In this document: piece by piece, positions 34,329 through 41,671 of the stretch
Position numbering within the stretch: the stretch's first letter is position 1
Layout of the letters: every line of letters begins with the position of its first letter
Assembly: GCA_947503035.1 (NCBI GenBank)
Contig: CANNCD010000003.1
Coordinates: forward strand, 62,001 to 126,000
Source of the DNA: an uncultured Halocynthiibacter sp.
GTDB lineage: Bacteria > Pseudomonadota > Alphaproteobacteria > Rhodobacterales > Rhodobacteraceae
Direction of reading: 5' to 3'
DNA: 64,000 nt
Translations under genes and position numbers: made by a program
The notes under the pieces: generated by a model
Databases searched by the model: none
Seen by the model: the letters and a program-made list of their open reading frames with translations, nothing else
What the model was told of the DNA's origin: nothing

Positions 34329-35315
34329 GTGGGACGATATCTAGGAGCCGGCGTTTTGATCATCGGCGGGGTTTTCGCCACGGGTCTTTGGGCCGCTTGT
34401 CCGGCGGGCCAAGAGATGTTCACCGCCTGTCATATCGCGGATCGCGGGACCGAAGTGTCCATTTGTTTTGACGATCAGGTCGCGACATACCGTTATGGTC
34501 CCATTGGGGGCGCGGCGGATCTGGTCCTGTCGGAACCCATTGAAACCGTTGATTTTGAACCGTGGTCCGGCGTGGGCCGCGCCATAAGCGAAGGCATCAC
34601 CTTTTACAATGGCGATTATGCCTATGACGTGGGTGGCGGGTTTGATCGCCCAATGACCGACGAAGAGGCCAATCGCGACCTGCGTCGTTTTGGCTGGGTT
34701 TTGGTCACCGAGAGCGGCCTGCCCGCCGCCAGTCTGACCTGTATTCCCGACACCGTTGGCTATGGATTTGGCGGGGGCATTTATGACCTCAAACGTGCGC
34801 GCGGTTTGGAGTGGGATCAATATTCGTATACGTGGGTGGCCGACCAATTTACGAACCCGCCGATCCTGTCGCAGAACCTGCATTTCGACGTCCCCGAGGA
34901 TTGTGTCCCACCCGAGGAATTTGGCCTGGGCGGTGTCATGATGGGCGACCCGCTCGCAGCGCTTGGTAAGCTTGGCTCGCCCGAGGCGATTGAGGCCCCA
35001 CCCCAAAGCGGTCGGATCGTTGATCGGATGACCTTGACCGGCATGCATTTGGATATTGAACGCGGGGTGGTTGCGGCGATGTCCACTACGTCGCCACTCT
35101 GGGAAATGCCGTCGGGGCTTCGGGTTGGTTTGACACGCGGCGAGGCGATCCGCATTCTGGGACGCGTGCCAAACGGCTATTTCGCGACATCGGAACGGTT
35201 CTATATCCATCAATGTCTGGACAAAGAAGATTCCCCAGAGGGCTGGGGTATGTTGATCGAATTTGGGCATGACAAACGGGTGCGCAGTATCGATTTCCTG
35301 AGTCCATCTTACTAG
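34329..35315 (+). CDS. Exported protein of unknown function
   Basis: A 328-residue protein I do not recognise. The GTG at 34329 is well placed behind AGGAAG and gives an N-terminal signal sequence (MGRYLGAGVLIIGGVFATGLWA) followed by CPAGQEMFTACHIADRGTEVSICFDD, with several cysteines suited to disulfides in the periplasm. The middle is rich in Gly and aromatic residues. No catalytic motif is evident. The frame could extend upstream to 34260, but without a ribosome binding site. It lies between the LuxR/hydrolase gene and the FGE gene, with 80 to 90 bases on each side, so operon membership is uncertain. Confidence 0.7.
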   Translation: MGRYLGAGVLIIGGVFATGLWAACPAGQEMFTACHIADRGTEVSICFDDQVATYRYGPIGGAADLVLSEPIETVDFEPWSGVGRAISEGITFYNGDYAYDVGGGFDRPMTDEEANRDLRRFGWVLVTESGLPAASLTCIPDTVGYGFGGGIYDLKRARGLEWDQYSYTWVADQFTNPPILSQNLHFDVPEDCVPPEEFGLGGVMMGDPLAALGKLGSPEAIEAPPQSGRIVDRMTLTGMHLDIERGVVAAMSTTSPLWEMPSGLRVGLTRGEAIRILGRVPNGYFATSERFYIHQCLDKEDSPEGWGMLIEFGHDKRVRSIDFLSPSY

Positions 35316-35401
35316 ACTCCGCGCCGAATTTCGGCCCCTGTGAACTGGCATCGGGCCAGAATATGTGGCAAAGACAAGCCAGTAAAAGCGAGTGCCACAC
35401 A

Positions 35402-36382
35402 ATGTCAGAAGAAACCAAAAGCTGTTGTAGCCCCACGTTAGAGACCTCTTTTGAAGGGTTCGAGGCCAAGTTCACAGCCGCCGCCCGCGCCGTCCCACAG
35501 GCGCCCGCGGAAACAACCGAAGAACTTCGGCGACGGCTGACCCCTCTTAAGGGTGGATTTTTCGAGATGGGCGCGCGTCAAACGCGGTTTCCCGATGATC
35601 GTGACAGCCCCCGTCAACGGGTGCGTGTTTCGCCGTTTCGCATTGCGCCCCATACGGTAACCAACGCGGAATTTGCCGCCTTTGTTGCGGCGACGGGGTA
35701 TCGCACAGTTGCCGAACAAGAAGGCTGGAGCTTTGTCTTTCATCTCCTTCTTGATGACCCGTCGAAATACCCCGACCATGTGCCCGCAACGCCGTGGTGG
35801 CGACGTGTGGATGGCGCATATTGGAATGCCCCCGAGGGCCCCGATAGCGACGTGAATGATCGCCCCGATCACCCCGTGGTTCAGATCGCGTGGCATGACG
35901 CGGATGCCTATTGCCGGTGGGCCGGACTTCGATTACCGACCGAGGCCGAGTGGGAATTCGCTGCGCGCGGGGGGCTGGCCAAGATGAAATTCCCGTGGGG
36001 CAATGATATGATGCCAAACGGAAAATTCGCAATGAACACATGGCAGGGTGATTTTCCGCATGAGAACACCGCCGCGGACGGATGGATCGCCACCGCCCCT
36101 GTCGGGACCTATCCGCCGAACGGTTATGGGCTTTATGAAATGACGGGGAATGTCTGGGAATGGGCAAGCGATTTTTACGGCGCGCGCCCTGCCCCATCAA
36201 AGTTGCCCCTGCGCGACCCAACGGGCCCCGAAACGGGCGAGCAGCGCATCCAGCGCGGTGGGTCCTTCCTTTGTCACATCAGTTATTGCGACCGGTATCA
36301 CGTTCATTCGCGGACCCGAAATGATCCAAGCGGATCCGCAAGCAATAGCGGGTTTCGCGTCGCCGTGAGCGATCCGGCCTAG
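35402..36382 (+). CDS. Formylglycine-generating enzyme (sulfatase-modifying factor)
   Basis: A 326-residue copper-dependent oxidase that converts the active-site cysteine of sulfatases to formylglycine. The diagnostic C-terminal segment GGSFLCHISYCDRYHVHSR contains both catalytic cysteines, C291 and C296, in the C-X4-C spacing of true FGEs; AHTVTNAEFAAFVAATGYRTVAEQEG-like and LPTEAEWEFAARGG also fit the fold. The N-terminus (SEETKSCCSPT) has an extra Cys pair. No signal peptide, so it acts in the cytoplasm. A CxPSR-type sulfatase that would need it is at 49784, with no sulfatase beside this gene. Confidence 0.9.
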   Translation: MSEETKSCCSPTLETSFEGFEAKFTAAARAVPQAPAETTEELRRRLTPLKGGFFEMGARQTRFPDDRDSPRQRVRVSPFRIAPHTVTNAEFAAFVAATGYRTVAEQEGWSFVFHLLLDDPSKYPDHVPATPWWRRVDGAYWNAPEGPDSDVNDRPDHPVVQIAWHDADAYCRWAGLRLPTEAEWEFAARGGLAKMKFPWGNDMMPNGKFAMNTWQGDFPHENTAADGWIATAPVGTYPPNGYGLYEMTGNVWEWASDFYGARPAPSKLPLRDPTGPETGEQRIQRGGSFLCHISYCDRYHVHSRTRNDPSGSASNSGFRVAVSDPA

Positions 36383-36403
36383 CCCGAAGGCGGGTAAGGG
36401 ATC

Positions 36404-36433
36404 GCCGCGATTGGGGGTTACCCCTTTTGCGGC
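36404..36433. terminator. Bidirectional hairpin between FGE and the small membrane protein gene
   Basis: GCCGC (36404-36408) pairs with GCGGC (36429-36433), and inside it GGGG pairs with CCCC followed by TTTT. It fills the gap between two converging genes and probably ends both transcripts. Confidence 0.5.
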
Positions 36434-36438
36434 ATCGC

Positions 36439-36642
36439 CTAAGCGGTGACTTCGGTCTCGGGCGCGGCGTTTTCGTCCTGTGTTGCAAAGAGTGACGCAA
36501 TCACCGCCACCCCAACAGCGGCAAGGCCGATCAACGCGATTGTTCCAACAAAGGCAAAGCCCAAGCCAATCATTACAACGCCCGCAGCAAGCAAAACGGC
36601 GGTGGATAGGGCGGATTTAAGTGTGTTGATAAGGTTTGTCAT
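36439..36642 (-). CDS. Small membrane protein, two hydrophobic segments
   Basis: A 67-residue protein: a short amphipathic start (MTNLINTLKSALST) then two adjoining hydrophobic stretches (AVLLAAGVVMIGLGFAFVG and IALIGLAAVGVAVIASLF) and an acidic tail. I know no family for it. CGGAGAG lies just before the ATG at 36642. A box similar to the one in front of the PepSY gene lies 76-95 bases upstream at the same distance from a -10-like element, so the nearby response regulator probably controls it. Confidence 0.72.
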   Translation of the reverse strand: MTNLINTLKSALSTAVLLAAGVVMIGLGFAFVGTIALIGLAAVGVAVIASLFATQDENAAPETEVTA

Positions 36643-36680
36643 TGGTCTCTCCGGTTTCATCTTTTGTTTCGATGATCCAG

Positions 36681-36737
36681 ATATAGGGTGCCTTTTTTAC
36701 CCCAGCCTGACCGCCACCTTACAATCCTGTAAACTTG
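36681..36737 (-). promoter_or_regulatory. Response-regulator box and -10 element of the small membrane protein gene
   Basis: On the minus strand a -10-like CCTATAT lies at 36687-36681. The box, read on plus, is CTTACAATCCTGTAAACTTG at 36718-36737, overlapping the last codons of the histidine kinase gene. It matches the box before the PepSY gene at 16 of 20 positions, and both boxes start 31 bases from the CCTAT element. Confidence 0.6.
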
Positions 36738-38002
36738 AGCGCGATCCGAAGCCCGTGGGGCGTATTCACCGCCAGATCAAGCGTCGCGCCATGTCGGTCC
36801 GCAACCGCCCGCACAAGAGCAAGGCCAAGCCCCGACCCTTGGGTGCTTCTGGCGGCGTCAAGGCGTACCATGGGCTTGATGATCTCGGCGAATTCTGCGG
36901 GATCAACCCCCGCGCCATCATCGGCCACGCCCATCGTGGCGCCATCGACGAACAACGTAATCTGGTCGCCCCCATGCACCAGCGCGTTTTGGATGAGATT
37001 GGCCATGGCCTGTACCAACATGGCGCGGTCGGCGTCGATTGTGGCGGGGGATGTGATTTCGACAGACAGGGTCTTGCTGGCGTCATCGATCACGGGGTCA
37101 TAGATTTCGGCCATGTCTCGGACGAATTCGCCCAAATCCAGGGGTTCAAACCCCTCGCGCCCCTGCCCTGCTTCGATCCGCGCGACCCGCATGATCGTGT
37201 CAAAAACGCTGGACAGATGGCTGGCCTCTTCTAGGGCTGCGCCGCGTCCGTCGCTGTCTGGAAGCATCTCGAGCTGGGCGCGCAGACGGGCCAAAGGGGT
37301 GCGAAGATCATGGGCGATGCTCGCGCTTAGGTGACGGGTTTGGCTCACGAGACGTTCAAGTTCGGAGGCGGTTTGGTCGATGTTTTGCGACATGTCATCA
37401 AGGTCATCGGTTGACTGGTCGCGCCCCGTGCGCGCGGTTAAATCCCCTGCGGCGAGGCGCGCCAAGGTGGCATTTATCCGCGCCAGACGTCGTTGCGCCA
37501 ACAGCCCCGCCCAGACCCCAATCGCAAGGGTCGCCGCGACAACAATCACCGCCGTCGTCCACAGGATTTGCGCCAAGAGTTCCTGCGCGTTTTCGAGGTC
37601 CTCAATGGGGATGGCCACCATCACCGGTTGCCCTGCGTTGTCCTGTGTGACCAACACCCGCCAGAGGTCCGAGCGCATCAGATCGTCGCGCAACGAAACC
37701 GTGCCGCCTCCGCGGGTCACCGCCCGTTGAAACGGTGTGGGAAGCCCCGACAAATCGTCCAGCGGTCGTAGGATCAACGCGGGTGTGTCGCCTTGGATTT
37801 CGGCGATTGAACTGCCCTGTGCAAGGGTGACCAATGCGGTGTCCAGACGCCGTTCATTTGCGCGCTGGCCCACGGTCAAGGCAATCGAAATGGCCAAGAC
37901 AAACCCAAGCGCAAACAACCCCGACAACAACGCCGCCAAACGCAGGGTCGATGAGCGGCGCACCCATGAAATTTGTTCAATCCACTTACGCACCAAAGAC
38001 AT
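36719..38002 (-). CDS. Sensor histidine kinase (OmpR-partner type)
   Basis: A 427-residue inner-membrane kinase. TM1 is at about residues 20-42 and TM2 at about 150-172, enclosing a periplasmic sensor of about 105 residues; HAMP linker follows. H-box ASIAHDLRTPLARL with phosphorylated H231, N-box NLIQNALVHG, and G-boxes DDGAGVDP and GSGLGLALVRAV are all present. The start at 38002 overlaps the response-regulator gene by 17 bases, so the pair is co-translated. The PepSY protein upstream may modulate or report on its signal; in other bacteria such trios respond to metals, cations or envelope stress. Confidence 0.92.
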   Translation of the reverse strand: MSLVRKWIEQISWVRRSSTLRLAALLSGLFALGFVLAISIALTVGQRANERRLDTALVTLAQGSSIAEIQGDTPALILRPLDDLSGLPTPFQRAVTRGGGTVSLRDDLMRSDLWRVLVTQDNAGQPVMVAIPIEDLENAQELLAQILWTTAVIVVAATLAIGVWAGLLAQRRLARINATLARLAAGDLTARTGRDQSTDDLDDMSQNIDQTASELERLVSQTRHLSASIAHDLRTPLARLRAQLEMLPDSDGRGAALEEASHLSSVFDTIMRVARIEAGQGREGFEPLDLGEFVRDMAEIYDPVIDDASKTLSVEITSPATIDADRAMLVQAMANLIQNALVHGGDQITLFVDGATMGVADDGAGVDPAEFAEIIKPMVRLDAARSTQGSGLGLALVRAVADRHGATLDLAVNTPHGLRIALKFTGL

Positions 38003-38669
38003 AGCCCTCACCGCGACGGGTCCGCAAAAGAGGCTCGTCGAATGGCTTGTCGATCTTGGCCCGAAGGCGGCTGATATGGGTTTCGACGACGCTTGTGGTG
38101 GGATCAAAGCTCATGTCCCAAACCTGTTCAAGGAGCATGGTGCGGGTGACCAAACGGCCCGGCCTGCGCATCAAGTATTCCAACAGTTTGATCTCCTTTG
38201 CCATCAGATCAATCGGCTGACCTTGCCGTTCACAGCGACGGGACAACAGGTCCAACGTCATATCACCATAGCGCAGCGTGGTCTGGGTCGCCTCGGCGTT
38301 CTCCGCGCCTTCGCGGCGCCGACCCAAGGCCCCAACACGGGCGGAAAGTTCCGCAAAAGCAAAGGGTTTGGTCAGGTAATCGTCACCGCCAGCCTCAAAC
38401 CCTTCGACGCGGGCGTCGACCTCGCCAAGGGCGGTCAGGAATAAGGCGGGGGTTTTATCCTTGGAGGCGCGCAAAGATTTCAACACGGTAAGCCCATCAA
38501 GGCTCGGAACCATGCGGTCGAGAATCAACAGATCGAACGTCTGCCCCATCGCGGCAATCAACGCGTCCTTGCCGTCGTCAAAATGATCGACCACATGGCC
38601 TTCTTCGCGCAGCCCCGTTGCAATCCAAGGGCCGAGTTGTTTGTCATCTTCCAAAAGTAAAATGCGCAT
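37986..38669 (-). CDS. OmpR/PhoB-family response regulator
   Basis: A 227-residue transcription factor with a receiver domain (acidic pocket EDD at 7-9, phospho-acceptor D51 in LLILDRMVP, switch T/K in LFLTALGEVD and YLTKPF) and a C-terminal winged helix (KEIKLLEYLMRRPGRLVTRTML, then TSVVETHISRLRAKID). Two ATGs are adjacent; I prefer 38669 because AAGGAA is then at better spacing, but 38672 is possible. It is partner to the overlapping histidine kinase. Candidate binding boxes lie upstream of the PepSY gene and of the small membrane protein gene. Confidence 0.93.
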   Translation of the reverse strand: MRILLLEDDKQLGPWIATGLREEGHVVDHFDDGKDALIAAMGQTFDLLILDRMVPSLDGLTVLKSLRASKDKTPALFLTALGEVDARVEGFEAGGDDYLTKPFAFAELSARVGALGRRREGAENAEATQTTLRYGDMTLDLLSRRCERQGQPIDLMAKEIKLLEYLMRRPGRLVTRTMLLEQVWDMSFDPTTSVVETHISRLRAKIDKPFDEPLLRTRRGEGYVFGA

Positions 38670-38757
38670 CATGTTCCTTGGGGTATCTCAAACGGCGATA
38701 GGCCATCTCTTGCGGATAGCCTATCGTTGTTGTGAAAGGGGTGAAAGCGGTTTTCAG

Positions 38758-39090
38758 TTATGCCGCATCACCTTTGTCGTCGTGGTCCTTATCACAGTCC
38801 TCGCCTTCGGCTTCGACCTTCAGGATCTCGCCGGTTTCGGCGGCGATTGTGACCTCCATCTCGGTGCCGTCTACGCCGATGATTTCGACCTCATAGACCT
38901 GTTTGCCACGGCGGCGTTCGCGTTCAACCTCGGTTACTTCGCCTGGGACCTCCATAAGGGCGATCTCCATGATCTGTTCTTGGCTAAGGCCCGTCGCAGC
39001 CGAGGCCGTTTGTGCGGAGACCATCCCCGCGATGCTGCCTGCCAAAACCAAACCTGCTACTGTGCCGCCTGCGATAAATTTCTTGTTCAT
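38758..39090 (-). CDS. Exported PepSY-domain protein
   Basis: A 110-residue periplasmic protein with a signal peptide (residues 1 to about 32) and one PepSY domain (LSQEQIMEIALMEVPGEVTEVERERRRGKQVYEVEIIGVDG...), ending in an acidic tail EGEDCDKDHDDKGD that could bind divalent cations. Small PepSY proteins commonly accompany OmpR-type two-component systems and are often among the genes they induce. CGGAGAG precedes the ATG. It heads the PepSY-regulator-kinase operon; a response-regulator-like box lies about 90-110 bases upstream. Confidence 0.85.
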   Translation of the reverse strand: MNKKFIAGGTVAGLVLAGSIAGMVSAQTASAATGLSQEQIMEIALMEVPGEVTEVERERRRGKQVYEVEIIGVDGTEMEVTIAAETGEILKVEAEGEDCDKDHDDKGDAA

Positions 39091-39144
39091 GGTGTCTCTC
39101 CGTTTTGATGTTGTGAGGGCTGTGTTTCCCTCTGATGCAACAGA

Positions 39145-39200
39145 GATAGGAGGCCAAGTTTACGGGTTCCCGTCGCCAATCTTACAATTCCGTAAGGTTG
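39145..39200 (-). promoter_or_regulatory. Response-regulator box and -10 element of the PepSY operon
   Basis: Box CTTACAATTCCGTAAGGTTG (39181-39200) and minus-strand -10-like CCTATC (39150-39145). The inner arms CTTAC and GTAAG are inverted around six bases. A further half-site (CCAAGTTTAC on plus, about 39154-39163) reads GTAAACTTGG on the minus strand, like the arm of the second box at 36718. It suggests autoregulation by the OmpR-type regulator. Confidence 0.6.
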
Positions 39201-39211
39201 GTAATTCTGTG

Positions 39212-39490
39212 TTACCGCTCCGCAAGATCGGCCCATTTCAGATCGAACTTCGCCAGATATTTCCGAAGACGGTCCGCATCGTTTCGGCTGGCCCGTTCTT
39301 GGCGCGATACCGAGAACAGCTGCCGCCCCGCGTCGCTGATGGTGGCCGAGGTTTTGCATGTCCGAATAACCTCGGCGAGCTGCGGAATGTCCAACGGGTC
39401 AAGCGGGGTGCTGGGCGCGCGGGCAAACCGCAGCCAGGCGTGGGCGGCATCGCGTAACAGGCTTGCCCGCTCGGTCCCCGCCTGTCTGGT
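39212..39490 (-). pseudogene. rtcR remnant: C-terminal end only
   Basis: The frame ending at 39212 reads LDPLDIPQLAEVIRTC, TSATISDAGRQLFSVSRQ and NDADRLRKYLAKFDLKWADL, which I recognise as the C-terminal DNA-binding end of RtcR, the sigma-54 activator of RNA-repair genes. The central AAA+ domain and the N-terminal regulatory domain, which together should span over 400 residues, are absent upstream; the frame instead runs into the rtcB remnant region. The exact upstream limit of homology is uncertain (about 39450-39500). Recognition is from memory of the family, not a search. Confidence 0.65.
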
Positions 39491-39502
39491 GAAACATCGC
39501 CG

Positions 39503-40210
39503 TTGACTAAAGAGCGTGCCGTCGCCGTACCAACCAAAAGTGTCGCGCCGTACGGGGAACACCATTCTTGTGACCCATCACGGATCGCGCGGACCTGGGG
39601 CCAAGCTCCATATGGTGAGGATGGGGTTGCCTATTGGGAGGCGTTGCAGTTGATCCGCAAGTGGACCAAGACCAACCACAACTCTATCCACCAAGCGACG
39701 ATGGAAGCCGTCGGCGCAGGCGCGGTGGAACGATTCTGGAACGAGCACAACTTTGTCTTCCGGCGCGGCGACACCTATCTGCATGGTAAGGGCGCAACAC
39801 CTGCGTGGGCCGACTTTGCTGCGGATGCGGATGGGGCGGGCCGCACGATCATTCCGTTGAACATGGCGGAACCAATTCTGATCGTGCGCGGCAAGGATGC
39901 GCCACATGCCTTGGGCTTTAGCCCGCATGGCGCGGGGCGCAACTGGTCCCGCACCGAACATATGCGCCGCCTTGGCACGATGACCGCCGACGAAGCCCTG
40001 CTTGCGGAGACCGACGGGCTTGATGTGCGGTTCAATTGCGGCAATGTCGATGCCTCAGAACTGCCCTCAAGCTATAAGCCAGCGCGGGCGGTTGTAGAGC
40101 AAATCGAGAGCTATGGCTTGGCCGAGATTGAGGATTGGATCGATCCTTATGGCTCTATTATGGCGGGGGAAATGCCGCGGTTCACGCGCCGCCCCCGTGG
40201 TGTTCGGTAA
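39503..40210 (+). pseudogene. rtcB remnant: C-terminal half of an RNA ligase RtcB-family protein
   Basis: About 210 codons match the C-terminal half of RtcB, the tRNA/RNA 3'-5' ligase: FWNEHNFVFRRGDTYLHGKG, then AEPILIVRGKDAPHALGFS and PHGAGRNWSR, where the His of HGAGR would take GMP. The N-terminal half with the metal-binding Cys/His residues is missing, and the only start codon before the matching region is a TTG at 39503 without a ribosome binding site. It faces away from the rtcR remnant, as rtcB faces away from rtcR in bacteria with an intact locus. Probably inactive; a short expressed product cannot be excluded. Confidence 0.7.
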
Positions 40211-40217
40211 TCGGCTT

Positions 40218-40240
40218 GGCCTCGCCCCATGGGCGGGGCC
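40218..40240 (+). terminator. GC-rich hairpin after the rtcB remnant
   Basis: GGCCTCGCCC and GGGCGGGGCC form a ten-pair stem (one G-U) with a three-base loop, seven bases after the rtcB-remnant stop. Only a weak ATTTG follows, so termination strength is uncertain. Confidence 0.5.
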
Positions 40241-40304
40241 ATTTGCGTTGATTGACCCCTTGAAACGTTTTGACAAATGACCGCGCTTCGCCTCTGCTGC
40301 GCCT

Positions 40305-40745
40305 ATGATAAAACGTATCGGGATCGGTTTGGGAATGTGTGGGCTTGCCTTGGGGCTGGCTGTTTTCCTGTTGCTCCGCCCCGCCGAGATCACACACTAT
40401 ACCGCGGATGACCTCGTTGGTTTGACTTGCGAAACGCTTGGCGAACGGCACGAGGACGTCATCAATGCCTATCATGATGCCGAGATCGACCATGTCAGGC
40501 GCACGGGGACGTTTCACGATGATCTTGGCGTACCAGCCGAAGACATCATGCCATTTGCGGTGCTGATCAAACGGTTTGCAGAGGACGCACAGATCGATAT
40601 GCCCGTTGAACCAATGGCGCCCTTCCCGATCCTCAACTCAGATTTCTATTATGCTGTGTCGGCCAAATGTGCGGCAACCCCTTCGATGTCGGCCCTTGGG
40701 GCGATGCATCACGTCGCAGTGAAAATGGGGTTGATCGTGCCATAG
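40305..40745 (+). CDS. Membrane-anchored or exported protein of unknown function
   Basis: A 146-residue protein with a single N-terminal hydrophobic segment (MIKRIGIGLGMCGLALGLAVFLLL), an uncleaved anchor or signal peptide, then a soluble domain of about 115 residues with two cysteines (LTCETLG and SAKCAAT) that could pair. I recognise no family. The ATG at 40305 starts MIKR after a gene-poor 60 bases and has no strong ribosome binding site. It stands alone between the rtcB remnant and the enoyl-CoA hydratase gene. Confidence 0.65.
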   Translation: MIKRIGIGLGMCGLALGLAVFLLLRPAEITHYTADDLVGLTCETLGERHEDVINAYHDAEIDHVRRTGTFHDDLGVPAEDIMPFAVLIKRFAEDAQIDMPVEPMAPFPILNSDFYYAVSAKCAATPSMSALGAMHHVAVKMGLIVP

Positions 40746-40776
40746 CGCGCCAAGGGCTCCTTACATTACGTTTCAC

Positions 40777-40799
40777 ATTTCATGCACGAACTGGCACTG
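40777..40799 (+). promoter_or_regulatory. Possible AraC-type site upstream of the enoyl-CoA hydratase gene
   Basis: ATTTCATGCAC followed five bases later by GGCA and then TG. The same pattern (ATTTCGTGCAC, five bases, GGCA, TG) occurs at 42677-42699 in front of the AraC gene and the acyl-CoA dehydrogenase operon. The 23-base segments agree at 16 positions or more. Confidence 0.45.
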
Positions 40800-40870
40800 A
40801 TTGTTAGTGTCCTGTTTTGCTACACCAACATACAGGTTTCATTCACGACCGGATGTTCAGGAAAAACAAC

Positions 40871-41641
40871 ATGTCAGATCTCGTCATTACACGCACCGAG
40901 GGCCCTGTTGGGGTCATCCAATTTAATCGTCCCAAGCAGCTTAATGCCTTGAATGCCGATGTCGCACAGGCCGTGATCCAAGCCGCGCGGGCGTTTGATG
41001 CAGACCCAGATATCGGGTGTATTGTACTGACGGGTTCGTCCAAGGCCTTTGCCGCGGGTGCGGATATTTCAGAGATGGCCGACATGACCGCCGCCGAAAT
41101 GGCACGCACGGACTACTTTGCGGAATGGCAGGAATTCGTCGATGTCAAAACCCCCAAGATCGCCGCTGTGAACGGATATGCCTTGGGGGGTGGCTGCGAG
41201 GTTATGATGATGTGCGATTTCGCCATCGCGGGTGAAGGCGCGAAATTTGGCCAGCCAGAAATCAAACTCGGCGTGATCGCGGGTATCGGTGGAACACAGC
41301 GTATGACCAAACTGATTGGCCGGTCTCGTTCCATGGAAATGCACCTGACGGGGCGGATGATGGACGCGCAAGAGGCGCTTCAGGCGGGGTTGATCGCGCG
41401 TGTTGTGCCCGATGACGATGTGGTTTCGGATGCGATTGAAACGGCGACAACGATTGCAGGCTATTCCCGCCCTGCCCTTCGATTGGTGCGTGAAACGGTC
41501 ATGCGCGCCGAAGAATTGTCGTTGCAGGACGGCCTTTTGTACGAACGTCGCGTGTTCCATGCGATGTTCGGATCCGAGGACCAGATCGAGGGGATGACCG
41601 CCTTTCTTGAAAAACGCAAACCAACGTTTACCGCGAAATAA
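40871..41641 (+). CDS. Enoyl-CoA hydratase
   Basis: A 256-residue crotonase-fold enzyme. Both catalytic glutamates are present: in GGGCEVMMMCDFAIAGE and in GQPEIKLGVIAGIGGTQR, and the oxyanion-hole segments AFAAGADISEM and ALGGGCE fit short-chain enoyl-CoA hydratases. It could hydrate crotonyl-CoA (from gcdH) or methacrylyl-CoA (from valine), and the valine genes just downstream favour the latter. I start at 40871 (MSDLVITRTEGPVGVIQFNRP), with AGGA upstream; an ATG six codons earlier is in frame. It converges with the AraC gene. Confidence 0.9.
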   Translation: MSDLVITRTEGPVGVIQFNRPKQLNALNADVAQAVIQAARAFDADPDIGCIVLTGSSKAFAAGADISEMADMTAAEMARTDYFAEWQEFVDVKTPKIAAVNGYALGGGCEVMMMCDFAIAGEGAKFGQPEIKLGVIAGIGGTQRMTKLIGRSRSMEMHLTGRMMDAQEALQAGLIARVVPDDDVVSDAIETATTIAGYSRPALRLVRETVMRAEELSLQDGLLYERRVFHAMFGSEDQIEGMTAFLEKRKPTFTAK

Positions 41642-41671
41642 CGAGATTTATCTCAGCGGCCTACCCAGGCT

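Noticed and set aside
38903-39457. Plus-strand frame across the PepSY gene and the rtcR remnant
   Set aside because: Arg- and Pro-rich low-complexity translation with no motif; both opposite-strand readings are better explained.
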